Shown here: in pieces, positions 52,031 through 59,366 of the stretch
How the letters are laid out: every line of letters starts with the position of its first letter
How positions within the stretch are numbered: the first letter of the stretch is position 1
Assembly (NCBI RefSeq): GCF_010122465.1
Contig: NZ_WLZY01000006.1
Location: 1 to 64,000 of the forward strand
Direction of reading: 5' to 3'
DNA from: Phytoactinopolyspora mesophila
Lineage (GTDB): Bacteria > Actinomycetota > Actinomycetes > Jiangellales > Jiangellaceae
DNA: 64,000 nt
Position numbers and translations under genes: made by a program
Notes under the pieces: generated by a model
Seen by the model: only the letters and a program-made list of their open reading frames with translations
Database searches by the model: none
Told to the model about the DNA's origin: nothing

Positions 52031-52076
52031 TGCGTCCTGCAACCCGAGCGTTGTTGGCCACAATGTGCAGGACGCA
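52031..52076. repeat. Inverted repeat at convergent ends
   Basis: TGCGTCCTGCA (52031-52041) and TGCAGGACGCA (52066-52076) are perfect 11-bp arms around a 24-base loop. It starts 31 bases after the EEP stop and ends 26 bases from the DeoR gene end. It probably terminates both genes. No T-tract. Confidence 0.7.
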
Positions 52077-52101
52077 GTGTTCGCAGAGCGGCTCCGGCGC
52101 G

Positions 52102-52896
52102 TCAGTGGTGCCAGTCGTCCACCGGGTCGATGACCCCGCGCACCACCCGGCCCGCGAATGCGGGGAGATCCTCGTCGGCGAGGCCTTCGTCAGTGATGAT
52201 CAGGTCGGCATGGTCGACGTCAGCGATGAATCCGACGCACCTGGCGCCGAACACCGGGCTGGGCGCGAGCAGGCACCGGCGCTCCGCTGCGGCGAGCATC
52301 GCGCGATGGGCCGAGACCCGCCACGGCGCGGAAGTTGTCACGCCGGCGTAGGGGTGTAGCCCGTCCACCTCGAGGAAGACCCACCGCGCGCGCTGTGCCT
52401 CGATGTACTCCGCGCATGCAGGTCCTGACGTGATGCCGACGTCGCCGGATTTGATCTCGCCGCCGGCCACCAGGACGCGGGTCTGTGGTTGCTGGGCGAG
52501 GCGTTGCGCGATGGCCAGGTTGTGGGTGACGACGGTGAGGTCCTCCACGTCCAGCAACAACGGAAGCAGCGCATCGGTGCACGGACCCGCGCTCAGGACG
52601 ATGGAGTCTCCGTCGCGGATCATCCGCCTGGCTGTGCTGGCGATGGCGCGGTGCCGGCTGTCCTCCGTCGTGGCCGGTGGGATCAGTGTGGGCGGGATCG
52701 GCGAGCCGTCGTCGGGGGTGTTGAGGCGGACGCCGCCGTGCAGGCGTAACACGAGGTCGTGCCGGACCAGAGCCTGCAGGTCTCGCCGGATGGTGGAGAC
52801 GTCGACGTCGAGCCGTGCGGCGAGGTCTTTGACCTCGACGTACGCGCCATCGCTGATCTCGCCCAAGATGGCGCGCTGCCGAGAGCTCAACCGCAC
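52102..52896 (-). CDS. DeoR-family transcriptional regulator
   Basis: A 264-residue repressor. The N-terminal helix-turn-helix is RQRAILGEISDGAYVEVKDLAARLDVDVSTIRRDLQAL followed by LHGGV. The sugar-phosphate sensor domain includes DGDSIVLSAGPCTDALLPLL and LTVVTHNLAIAQRLA, the usual DeoR effector pattern. It is divergent from the importer-kinase operon across a 200-bp gap that contains an 18-bp palindrome. A phosphorylated sugar made by the FGGY kinase is a likely inducer. Confidence 0.93.
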   Translation of the reverse strand: MRLSSRQRAILGEISDGAYVEVKDLAARLDVDVSTIRRDLQALVRHDLVLRLHGGVRLNTPDDGSPIPPTLIPPATTEDSRHRAIASTARRMIRDGDSIVLSAGPCTDALLPLLLDVEDLTVVTHNLAIAQRLAQQPQTRVLVAGGEIKSGDVGITSGPACAEYIEAQRARWVFLEVDGLHPYAGVTTSAPWRVSAHRAMLAAAERRCLLAPSPVFGARCVGFIADVDHADLIITDEGLADEDLPAFAGRVVRGVIDPVDDWHH

Positions 52897-53000
52897 GCTT
52901 CCTCCTTAACGATCACGCCGTCTCCATGGCGACATCATGTCACGCGTTGGTCATCAATGTAGTGGGCCATTGACGCCGATGCACGAGTGCGCTACGTTCT

Positions 53001-53018
53001 CTGCACGAAATCGTGCAG
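53001..53018. promoter_or_regulatory. Probable DeoR operator
   Basis: CTGCACGA-AA-TCGTGCAG is a perfect 8-bp-arm palindrome (53001-53018) in the divergent region, 80 bases before the binding-protein gene. A related TGCACGA half-site occurs at 52980-52986. Position and symmetry fit the neighbouring DeoR repressor. Confidence 0.65.
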
Positions 53019-53097
53019 ACATCTTCCCGTCATCGCGCAGTAACCGATCTGGTCGTCGGCACGAGCCATGCGCGAATCACCCAAAGGAGAGTGGCCC

Positions 53098-54180
53098 ATG
53101 CGTCGAACCCTGATCGCAGCCGCCGCGGCCGGTTTGCTGACCGTTGCCGCCTGTGGAACCGCTGACACCGATGCACCTGCCGACAACCCGGACGGGGAGC
53201 AGGCCCCGGCCGATGCAGGCGGCGGCGACGAGGACACCGGTGACGTCCCGGACGAGGACGTCGAAGAAGGCAGCTACGTCAACGTCGTGAAGCTGACCGG
53301 CATCGCCTGGTTCGACCGTATGGAGGCAGGTGTACGCGCCTTTGCCGACAGCTCGGGAATCGACGCGACCCAGACCGGACCGTCGACAGATTCCCCGGAG
53401 CAGCAGGTCGCGAGTATCCAGAGCTTGATCGCGCAGCGGCCGACCGTGATGGGGGTGGTTCCCTCCGACCCCGGCGCCATGCAGGCGGTCATCACCCAGG
53501 CTCGCGAGGCGGGGATCGTCGTCGTCACCCATGAGGCGCCGCAGATCCAGGACGCCGACGCCGACATCGAGCCGTTCGCCAACGACGTCTACGGTGAGAC
53601 GATCATGGAAGACCTCGCGGCGTGTATGGGCGGCGAGGGTGAGTACGTGCAGTTCGTCGGCAAGCTCACCGCGGAGACCCACATGGAGTGGAGTGACGCC
53701 GCACTCGAGCTGCAGCAGAGCGATTACCCGGACATGACTCGCGTCTCCGACCCGGTCGAATCCGACGACAACGCCGACACCGCCTACGAGCGCACCAAAC
53801 AACTGCTGCAGTCGCACCCGGAGCTCGTCGGCTTCCAGGGCGCGTCGTCGCAGGACGTTCCCGGCATCGCCAGGGCCATCGAAGAAGCCGGCCTGGAAGA
53901 CGACACGTGTGTCTTCGGCACCGGTGTGCCGAGTGAGACGCGGCAGTTCCTGACCTCCGGCGCCATCGACGCGATCTACCTGTGGGATCCCGCCCTTTCC
54001 GGGCAGGCGATGCTCGAGGCTGGGCGGATCATCGCCGAGGGCGGCGAGCTCACCGAGGGCACCGACCTGGGAGTGGAGGGCTACGAGAGCCTGGTGCAGT
54101 CCCCGGACAGCGATTTGGTGTTCATGGGCGACGCCCAGCTGAAGATCACCGCCGACACCGTCGACGACTACGACTTCTGA
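53098..54180 (+). CDS. Sugar-binding lipoprotein, RhaS/LsrB-like
   Basis: A 360-residue periplasmic-binding-type lipoprotein. The signal peptide ends in LTVAAC with lipidation at C19, followed by an acidic disordered linker to about residue 60. The mature part VKLTGIAWFDRMEAGVRAFADSSG, VMGVVPSDPGAMQAVITQAREAGIVVVTHEA and ADIEPFANDVYGETIMEDLA follows the rhamnose/AI-2 (RhaS/LsrB) branch. ATG 53098 is used because GGAG lies just upstream and the signal begins there. It is the first gene of a five-gene operon. Confidence 0.92.
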   Translation: MRRTLIAAAAAGLLTVAACGTADTDAPADNPDGEQAPADAGGGDEDTGDVPDEDVEEGSYVNVVKLTGIAWFDRMEAGVRAFADSSGIDATQTGPSTDSPEQQVASIQSLIAQRPTVMGVVPSDPGAMQAVITQAREAGIVVVTHEAPQIQDADADIEPFANDVYGETIMEDLAACMGGEGEYVQFVGKLTAETHMEWSDAALELQQSDYPDMTRVSDPVESDDNADTAYERTKQLLQSHPELVGFQGASSQDVPGIARAIEEAGLEDDTCVFGTGVPSETRQFLTSGAIDAIYLWDPALSGQAMLEAGRIIAEGGELTEGTDLGVEGYESLVQSPDSDLVFMGDAQLKITADTVDDYDF

Positions 54181-54189
54181 GGGTCGCTG

Positions 54190-55689
54190 ATGAGCGAGAC
54201 GGTTCCCCTGGTCGAAGCCAGGAACATCACGAAGCGGTTCGGCGGCGTGCTCGCGCTGGACGACGCGTCGATCTCGTTCAACTCCGGCGAGGTCCACTGC
54301 ATCGCCGGTGAGAATGGATGCGGGAAGTCCACGTTGATGAAGGTGATCAGCGGGGCCCACCGGCCGACCTCCGGCGAGGTGGTGGTCGACGGCGCGACGT
54401 ATCCGCACCTGAACCCGCGGCAGGCGTTCTCGCTCGGCCTGGACGTCATCTATCAGGACTTCTCGCTCATGCCGAACCTCACCGCGGCGGAGAACATCGC
54501 CCTGCCCAACCTGGTCGCGGCCGGCTCGGCGGTGTACCGGGGGCGGCACGCGCTTGAGGTGGCCGAGCGTGCCGTCGCGCGGCTGGGCGTGGATCTGGAG
54601 CTCGATACCCCCGTGGGTGACCTCTCGGTGGCTGAGCGTCAGCTGTGCGCCATTGCGCGAGCTCTCGCCCACGACGCCCGCTTCATCGGGATGGACGAGC
54701 CGACCACGGCGCTGACCTGGAAGGAGGTCGACGCGCTCTTCGAGACGGTCGACGGGTTGCGCCGCGACGGCGTGTCGGTCGTCTTCATCAGCCACAAGAT
54801 GCAGGAGGTCTTCAGCGTCAGTGACCGGGTCAGCGTGATGCGCAACGGACGCGTGGTTGAGTCCGGGCGCCCGGGGGAGTTCACCCATGCCTCGCTCGCC
54901 GAGACGATGACCGGTCGAAAGACATCGGCCACCGACCGGCCGCACCGGGCTGTCAGCCACGACCCGCCGGCGCTGTCCGTCACCGGGTTGGGACGCGATC
55001 CACTGTTCGCCGACGTGTCGTTCAGCGTTGGACAGGGCGAGATCGTCGGACTGGCCGGCCTGCTCGGCTCCGGGCGCACCGAGATCGCCGAGGCCATCGC
55101 CGGGATCAAGGCGGCCACCGCCGGCACCATCGAGGTGCTCGGGACGCCGGTCCGGGTCCGGTCCCTGCCGGAGGCCGTCGCCGCGGGAATCGGCTACGTG
55201 CCGGAGGACCGCCTCACCCAGGGGCTGTTTCTCGACCAGCCCATCGGCGACAACATCGCCGTCACCCACCTTGACCACCATGCCGGTCGCGGTGTCGGAT
55301 TCCTCAACTCCGGCCGGCTACGCACCACCGTGCGCGACGCCATCCGCGACCTCCGGATCAAGATGGGCTCCGCCGACGATCCCGTGCGCAGTCTCTCCGG
55401 TGGCAACGCCCAGCGGGTGCTGCTGAGCAAATGGCTGATCGGTGAGCCCAAGGTGCTGATCCTCAACGGCCCGACCGTGGGCGTGGACGTAGGCAGCAAG
55501 TTCGACATCCTGGCTGTGCTCACCGCACAGAGCCTGCAGGGGCTCGGCGTGTTGATCATCAGCGACGACGTGCCCGAGCTGATCTCCATGTGCCACCGCG
55601 TGCTGGTGGTGCACAGCGGGCGGCTGATGACCGAACTGTCTGGAGATCAGCTCACCGAGGATGGGCTCCTGGAGGCGATCGCCGCATGA
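54190..55689 (+). CDS. Sugar ABC transporter ATPase with two nucleotide-binding domains
   Basis: A 499-residue CUT2-type ATPase. NBD1 has Walker A GENGCGKST (40-48), signature LSVAERQLCAIARAL and Walker B FIGMDEPTTAL. NBD2 has the degenerate Walker A GLLGSGRTE, signature LSGGNAQRVLLSKWL, and LILNGPTVGVDVG, where the Walker B Asp-Glu is replaced by Asn426-Gly427. NBD2 is therefore probably not catalytic. It starts nine bases after the binding protein and overlaps the first permease by 4 bp. Confidence 0.94.
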   Translation: MSETVPLVEARNITKRFGGVLALDDASISFNSGEVHCIAGENGCGKSTLMKVISGAHRPTSGEVVVDGATYPHLNPRQAFSLGLDVIYQDFSLMPNLTAAENIALPNLVAAGSAVYRGRHALEVAERAVARLGVDLELDTPVGDLSVAERQLCAIARALAHDARFIGMDEPTTALTWKEVDALFETVDGLRRDGVSVVFISHKMQEVFSVSDRVSVMRNGRVVESGRPGEFTHASLAETMTGRKTSATDRPHRAVSHDPPALSVTGLGRDPLFADVSFSVGQGEIVGLAGLLGSGRTEIAEAIAGIKAATAGTIEVLGTPVRVRSLPEAVAAGIGYVPEDRLTQGLFLDQPIGDNIAVTHLDHHAGRGVGFLNSGRLRTTVRDAIRDLRIKMGSADDPVRSLSGGNAQRVLLSKWLIGEPKVLILNGPTVGVDVGSKFDILAVLTAQSLQGLGVLIISDDVPELISMCHRVLVVHSGRLMTELSGDQLTEDGLLEAIAA

Positions 55690-56756
55690 AACTTGCTGCC
55701 CGCTCCGGCGCCCGGCGCCTGCCCTTGAGCTATCGTCTCCTGGCCAACCAGGAGATCCTGCTGGTTGGCCTGATTCTCCTGCTGCTGGCGGCGATCATCA
55801 TCGCCGTTCCGGGCTTCTTCCACGTAGAGACCCTGTTCAACGTGCTTCGGGGCTCGATGGTCTCGATCCTGTTCGCCCTGGGAGTGCTGCTCGTCCTGAT
55901 CAGCGGGGGCATCGACGTCTCGTTCCTGGCCATAGGGATCTTCTCCGCCTACCTGACGGTGCAGCTGATACCCGACGACGGCCCGCTGTGGGCGACGATC
56001 CTGCCATTTGCCCTGGCCGGGGCCATCGGCCTGATGCTCGGCCTGGTGAACGCTGCCGTGGTGCTCGGCGCCAAGGTCTCGACGCTGATCGCCACCTTGG
56101 CCACCGGAGCGATCTACACCGGAATCATGTTCGCCTACATCGGTGGGCGGGTCATCCCGACGCTGCCCGAACCGTTGCGCGAACTCGGTCAGCTCAACCT
56201 GTTCACCGCGCCCGGCGCGGCGCGGGGCACCACCAGACTGAACATCTTGATCCTGCTCGTCGCCGTCATCTGTGTGCTGGTCTGGGGGTTTCTCACCTTC
56301 ACCATCGCCGGGCGCAGCGTGTACAGCGTGGGTGGCGACCCGCTGGCCGCCGAACGGGCCGCGATCTCGGTGCCGCGGACCCGGACGCTGGTCTTCGCCA
56401 TGTCCGGCGCGTTGTACGGCGTCGCCGGAATGACGCATGTGACGTTGTCCGGGCGGGCCGACCCCACCACGTTCAGCGGAGCCGAACTCAACATCCTGGC
56501 GGCCGTGGTGCTCGGCGGTGCGCTGATCACGGGCGGCAGAGGCACGGTGCGTGGCACGGTGCTCGGCGTGCTGCTGATCGGACTGATCAGCACGTCGCTG
56601 GTCCCACTGGGTGTGCCGTCGATATGGCAGCAAGCCACCGTCGGCGTGTTGCTGATCATCGGTGTGACCCTGCAGACCGTCACGGCGTCGCGCAAACCCG
56701 ACCGGTCCATCCTCGCCGCGCCCGCGGCACGTGAGAAGGAGGTCTTGCCGGCATGA
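55686..56756 (+). CDS. Sugar ABC transporter permease 1
   Basis: A 356-residue integral membrane protein of the RbsC/LsrC/RhaP family with about nine to ten hydrophobic helices. ILFALGVLLVLISGGIDVSFLAIG and VLGGALITGGRGTVRGTVLGVLLIGLI are the family signatures; the latter contains the EAA-like loop. It forms a heterodimeric channel with the next permease. ATG 55686 overlaps the ATPase stop, and its own stop overlaps the next gene, so expression is tightly coupled. Confidence 0.93.
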   Translation: MKLAARSGARRLPLSYRLLANQEILLVGLILLLLAAIIIAVPGFFHVETLFNVLRGSMVSILFALGVLLVLISGGIDVSFLAIGIFSAYLTVQLIPDDGPLWATILPFALAGAIGLMLGLVNAAVVLGAKVSTLIATLATGAIYTGIMFAYIGGRVIPTLPEPLRELGQLNLFTAPGAARGTTRLNILILLVAVICVLVWGFLTFTIAGRSVYSVGGDPLAAERAAISVPRTRTLVFAMSGALYGVAGMTHVTLSGRADPTTFSGAELNILAAVVLGGALITGGRGTVRGTVLGVLLIGLISTSLVPLGVPSIWQQATVGVLLIIGVTLQTVTASRKPDRSILAAPAAREKEVLPA

Positions 56757-57814
56757 CCACACCTTCGGCGGGTACAGCCCGGTCCTGGCTCGACATCGTC
56801 AAGCTGCTCGGCACCAGAGGCAGCTTCCTGCGCCTGCTGGCGGTGTCAGCACTCATCGTCCTCGTCTTCGGCGCGCTCAACCCGAGCGTCTACCTCAGCG
56901 GGAGCAACCTTCAGTACATCGCGCTGGCGACACCGGAGCTGGCCATCTTGAGCCTGGCGATCGCCATCGCGATGCTCACGGCCGGGATCGACCTGTCAGT
57001 GGTGGGCATCGCCAACCTGTCGGCCATCGTGGCGGCACAGGTGCTCGTCGCATCCGACGGTTCACCGACCTGGCTGTTGCTCGGGTGCGCCGCCGGGCTC
57101 GCTACCGCGCTTGCTTGCGGCCTGGTCAACGGCGTGCTGGTGGCTCAGTTCAACGTGCCGCCGATCCTCGCCACACTCGGTACGTCCCAGCTCTTCCTGG
57201 GGCTGGCCCTGGTGATTTCGGGCGGGACCGTGATCAAGGGGCTGCCGTCATCCTTCACCGATCTAGCGCTGGTGACGGTCGCCGGTATCCCGCTGATCTT
57301 CCTGATCATGCTGCTCCTGGCTGGGGCTGTCGCGGTGCTTGTCTCGCGAACGGCGCTCGGTTTCCGGATGCGGATGGTCGGGGCCAACCCGGTGGCGGCC
57401 GACTATTCGGGCATCCGGCGCCGGCGGGTACTCGTCCAGGCGTACGTCATCAGCGGCGCGCTCGCGGGCGTGGCCGGACTGATCATCTCCGCCCGGGCAT
57501 CAGGCGCGAACTCGCAGTACGGCCTGAGCTACATCTTGCTCGCGATCGTTGTCGCCGTGCTCGCCGGCGTGAACCCGGAGGGCGGGTACATCACCGTGTT
57601 CGGCGTGGTGATCGCGGCCCTGGCCATGCAGTTCCTGGCCACCGGCCTGCTCAGTCAGGGAGTCAGCTCGCACCTGGTGAACGTGGCCCAAGGGATGTTG
57701 CTGATCATGATGATGCTCTTGAGCACCCGGATCGTTCCGTGGTGGTCAGATCGTAGAAACAAATGGCGCCGGCAGGCGCCGGTGCCGAAAGACAGGGCGG
57801 AGGTCGCAGCGTGA
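56753..57814 (+). CDS. Sugar ABC transporter permease 2
   Basis: A 353-residue membrane protein of the same family as the preceding gene. AILSLAIAIAMLTAGIDLSVVGIANLSAIVAAQ and IVVAVLAGVNPEGGYITVFGVVIAALAMQFL are typical. The presence of two different permeases plus a double-NBD ATPase fits the RhaPQ or LsrCD arrangement. Its start and stop each overlap a neighbour by 4 bp. Confidence 0.93.
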   Translation: MTTPSAGTARSWLDIVKLLGTRGSFLRLLAVSALIVLVFGALNPSVYLSGSNLQYIALATPELAILSLAIAIAMLTAGIDLSVVGIANLSAIVAAQVLVASDGSPTWLLLGCAAGLATALACGLVNGVLVAQFNVPPILATLGTSQLFLGLALVISGGTVIKGLPSSFTDLALVTVAGIPLIFLIMLLLAGAVAVLVSRTALGFRMRMVGANPVAADYSGIRRRRVLVQAYVISGALAGVAGLIISARASGANSQYGLSYILLAIVVAVLAGVNPEGGYITVFGVVIAALAMQFLATGLLSQGVSSHLVNVAQGMLLIMMMLLSTRIVPWWSDRRNKWRRQAPVPKDRAEVAA

Positions 57815-59313
57815 CGACAGCGGTGCAGGAGCCGGCGGTGATCGGCGTCGACATCGGCACAGGCAGCACCAAGGGGGTGCTGGCCACCCCAACCGGCGAG
57901 ATCGTCGCGACGACCCGGCGCGCACACCGGATGTCGCTGCCCCGGCCCGGCTGGGCCGAGATGGATGCCGAGCGGGACTTCTGGGACGGCTTCACCGAAG
58001 TCACCCGGGAGCTGATGGCCAGCGCCGGCAGCCGCGAGATAGCCGGGGTGTGCGTGTCCGGTATCGGTCCATGTGTCCTGCGCGTGGACGGCTCCGGCGC
58101 GCCACGGCACGCCGCCATCCTGTACGGGATCGACATGCGCGCCACGGCCGAGATCGCCGAGATGACCGAGCGGCTGGGCGCCGACGCCATTCTGAAACGC
58201 TGCGGGAAGGACCTCTCCACCCAGGCTGCCGGTCCCAAGCTGTTGTGGCTGCAGCGGAACATGCCCGACGCGTGGGATCCGGCCGATCACTGGCACAGCT
58301 CACACACCTACGTCGTGGAGCGCCTGGCCGGTGAGTGGATCATGGATCACCAGACCGCCAGTCAGTGCGACCCCCTGTATGACGTCGAGGCCCAGGCGTG
58401 GGCCGACGACTGGGCAGAGCAGTTCTTCCCGGGGATGTCCTTGCCGCGGCTGGTGTGGCCCGCTGAGCAGGTGGGCGCCGTGCTGCCGGATGCGGCGGCG
58501 GCCACCGGCCTGCCCAGGGGCACGCCGGTGATGGCCGGCACCATCGACGCGTGGGCGGAGGCGTACAGCGCGGGGGTGCGCCGCCCCGGCGACCTGATGC
58601 TCATGTACGGCTCGACGATGTTCATGGTGCAGGTGGTGCCGGCGTTCACCGTGGCAGGTGGGTTGTGGACCACGTCCGGCGTCGAGCCCGGCTCACACAC
58701 GCTGGCCGCGGGGATGGCGACGTCCGGATCGCTCACCGGCTGGGTTCAGGAACTCACCGGTGGAGCGTCGTTCGGCGAACTGGTCGAGGAGGCCAGTGCG
58801 GTGCCACCGGGCAGCGACGGGCTCGTCGTGCTGCCCTACTTCGCCGGCGAGCGCTCGCCCATCTTCGATCCTCAGGCTCGTGGTGTCCTTGCCGGGCTCA
58901 CCCTGCGGCACCAGCGCGGTCACCTCTTCCGCGCGGTCTACGAAGGCATCGCCTACGGCATCCGGCAGATCATCGACGCGCTCGACTCCGCCGCGGGCCC
59001 ACCGCTGCGAGTCGTCGCGGTCGGCGGCGGCACCCAGGGCGGACTGTGGACGCGGATCGTCAGCGACGTCACCGGGCTCGCCCAGCACGTTCCGGCCGAG
59101 ACCATCGGCGCCAGCTACGGCGCCGGTCTGATGGCAGCGGTCGGCACCGGCCTGGTCCCACCGGAGACGGACTGGGCACGTACGGTCGAGATCGTCGAAC
59201 CGGATCCCGGTACCCGGCGGGTTTACGCCGAGACGTACCGGACCTATACCGAGCTCTACCCGGCCACCCGCGATCAGGTCCACACGCTGGCGCGGCTTCA
59301 GGGTCAGGAATGA
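57811..59313 (+). CDS. FGGY-family carbohydrate kinase
   Basis: A 500-residue sugar kinase. VIGVDIGTGSTKGVLAT is the N-terminal phosphate loop. GTIDAWAEAYSAGVRRPGDLMLMYGSTMFM contains the catalytic-type Asp. VAVGGGTQGGLWTRIVSDVTG and the TIGASYGAGLMAAVG segment bind ATP. FGGY members include rhamnulokinase, xylulokinase and LsrK; the sequence does not settle which. GTG 57811 overlaps the permease stop, so the kinase is part of the importer operon and should phosphorylate the imported sugar. Confidence 0.92.
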   Translation: MTTAVQEPAVIGVDIGTGSTKGVLATPTGEIVATTRRAHRMSLPRPGWAEMDAERDFWDGFTEVTRELMASAGSREIAGVCVSGIGPCVLRVDGSGAPRHAAILYGIDMRATAEIAEMTERLGADAILKRCGKDLSTQAAGPKLLWLQRNMPDAWDPADHWHSSHTYVVERLAGEWIMDHQTASQCDPLYDVEAQAWADDWAEQFFPGMSLPRLVWPAEQVGAVLPDAAAATGLPRGTPVMAGTIDAWAEAYSAGVRRPGDLMLMYGSTMFMVQVVPAFTVAGGLWTTSGVEPGSHTLAAGMATSGSLTGWVQELTGGASFGELVEEASAVPPGSDGLVVLPYFAGERSPIFDPQARGVLAGLTLRHQRGHLFRAVYEGIAYGIRQIIDALDSAAGPPLRVVAVGGGTQGGLWTRIVSDVTGLAQHVPAETIGASYGAGLMAAVGTGLVPPETDWARTVEIVEPDPGTRRVYAETYRTYTELYPATRDQVHTLARLQGQE

Positions 59314-59366
59314 GCCGGGCACACCGGCAGCGTCGGCGGCTTGGGTGTGCGACTGGACGCGGATGC

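Noticed and set aside
53077-55281. 734-residue frame antisense to the sugar importer
   Set aside because: The opposite strand has a complete binding protein and ATPase with motifs. The antisense product has no domain and unnatural His/Val/Gly-rich composition.
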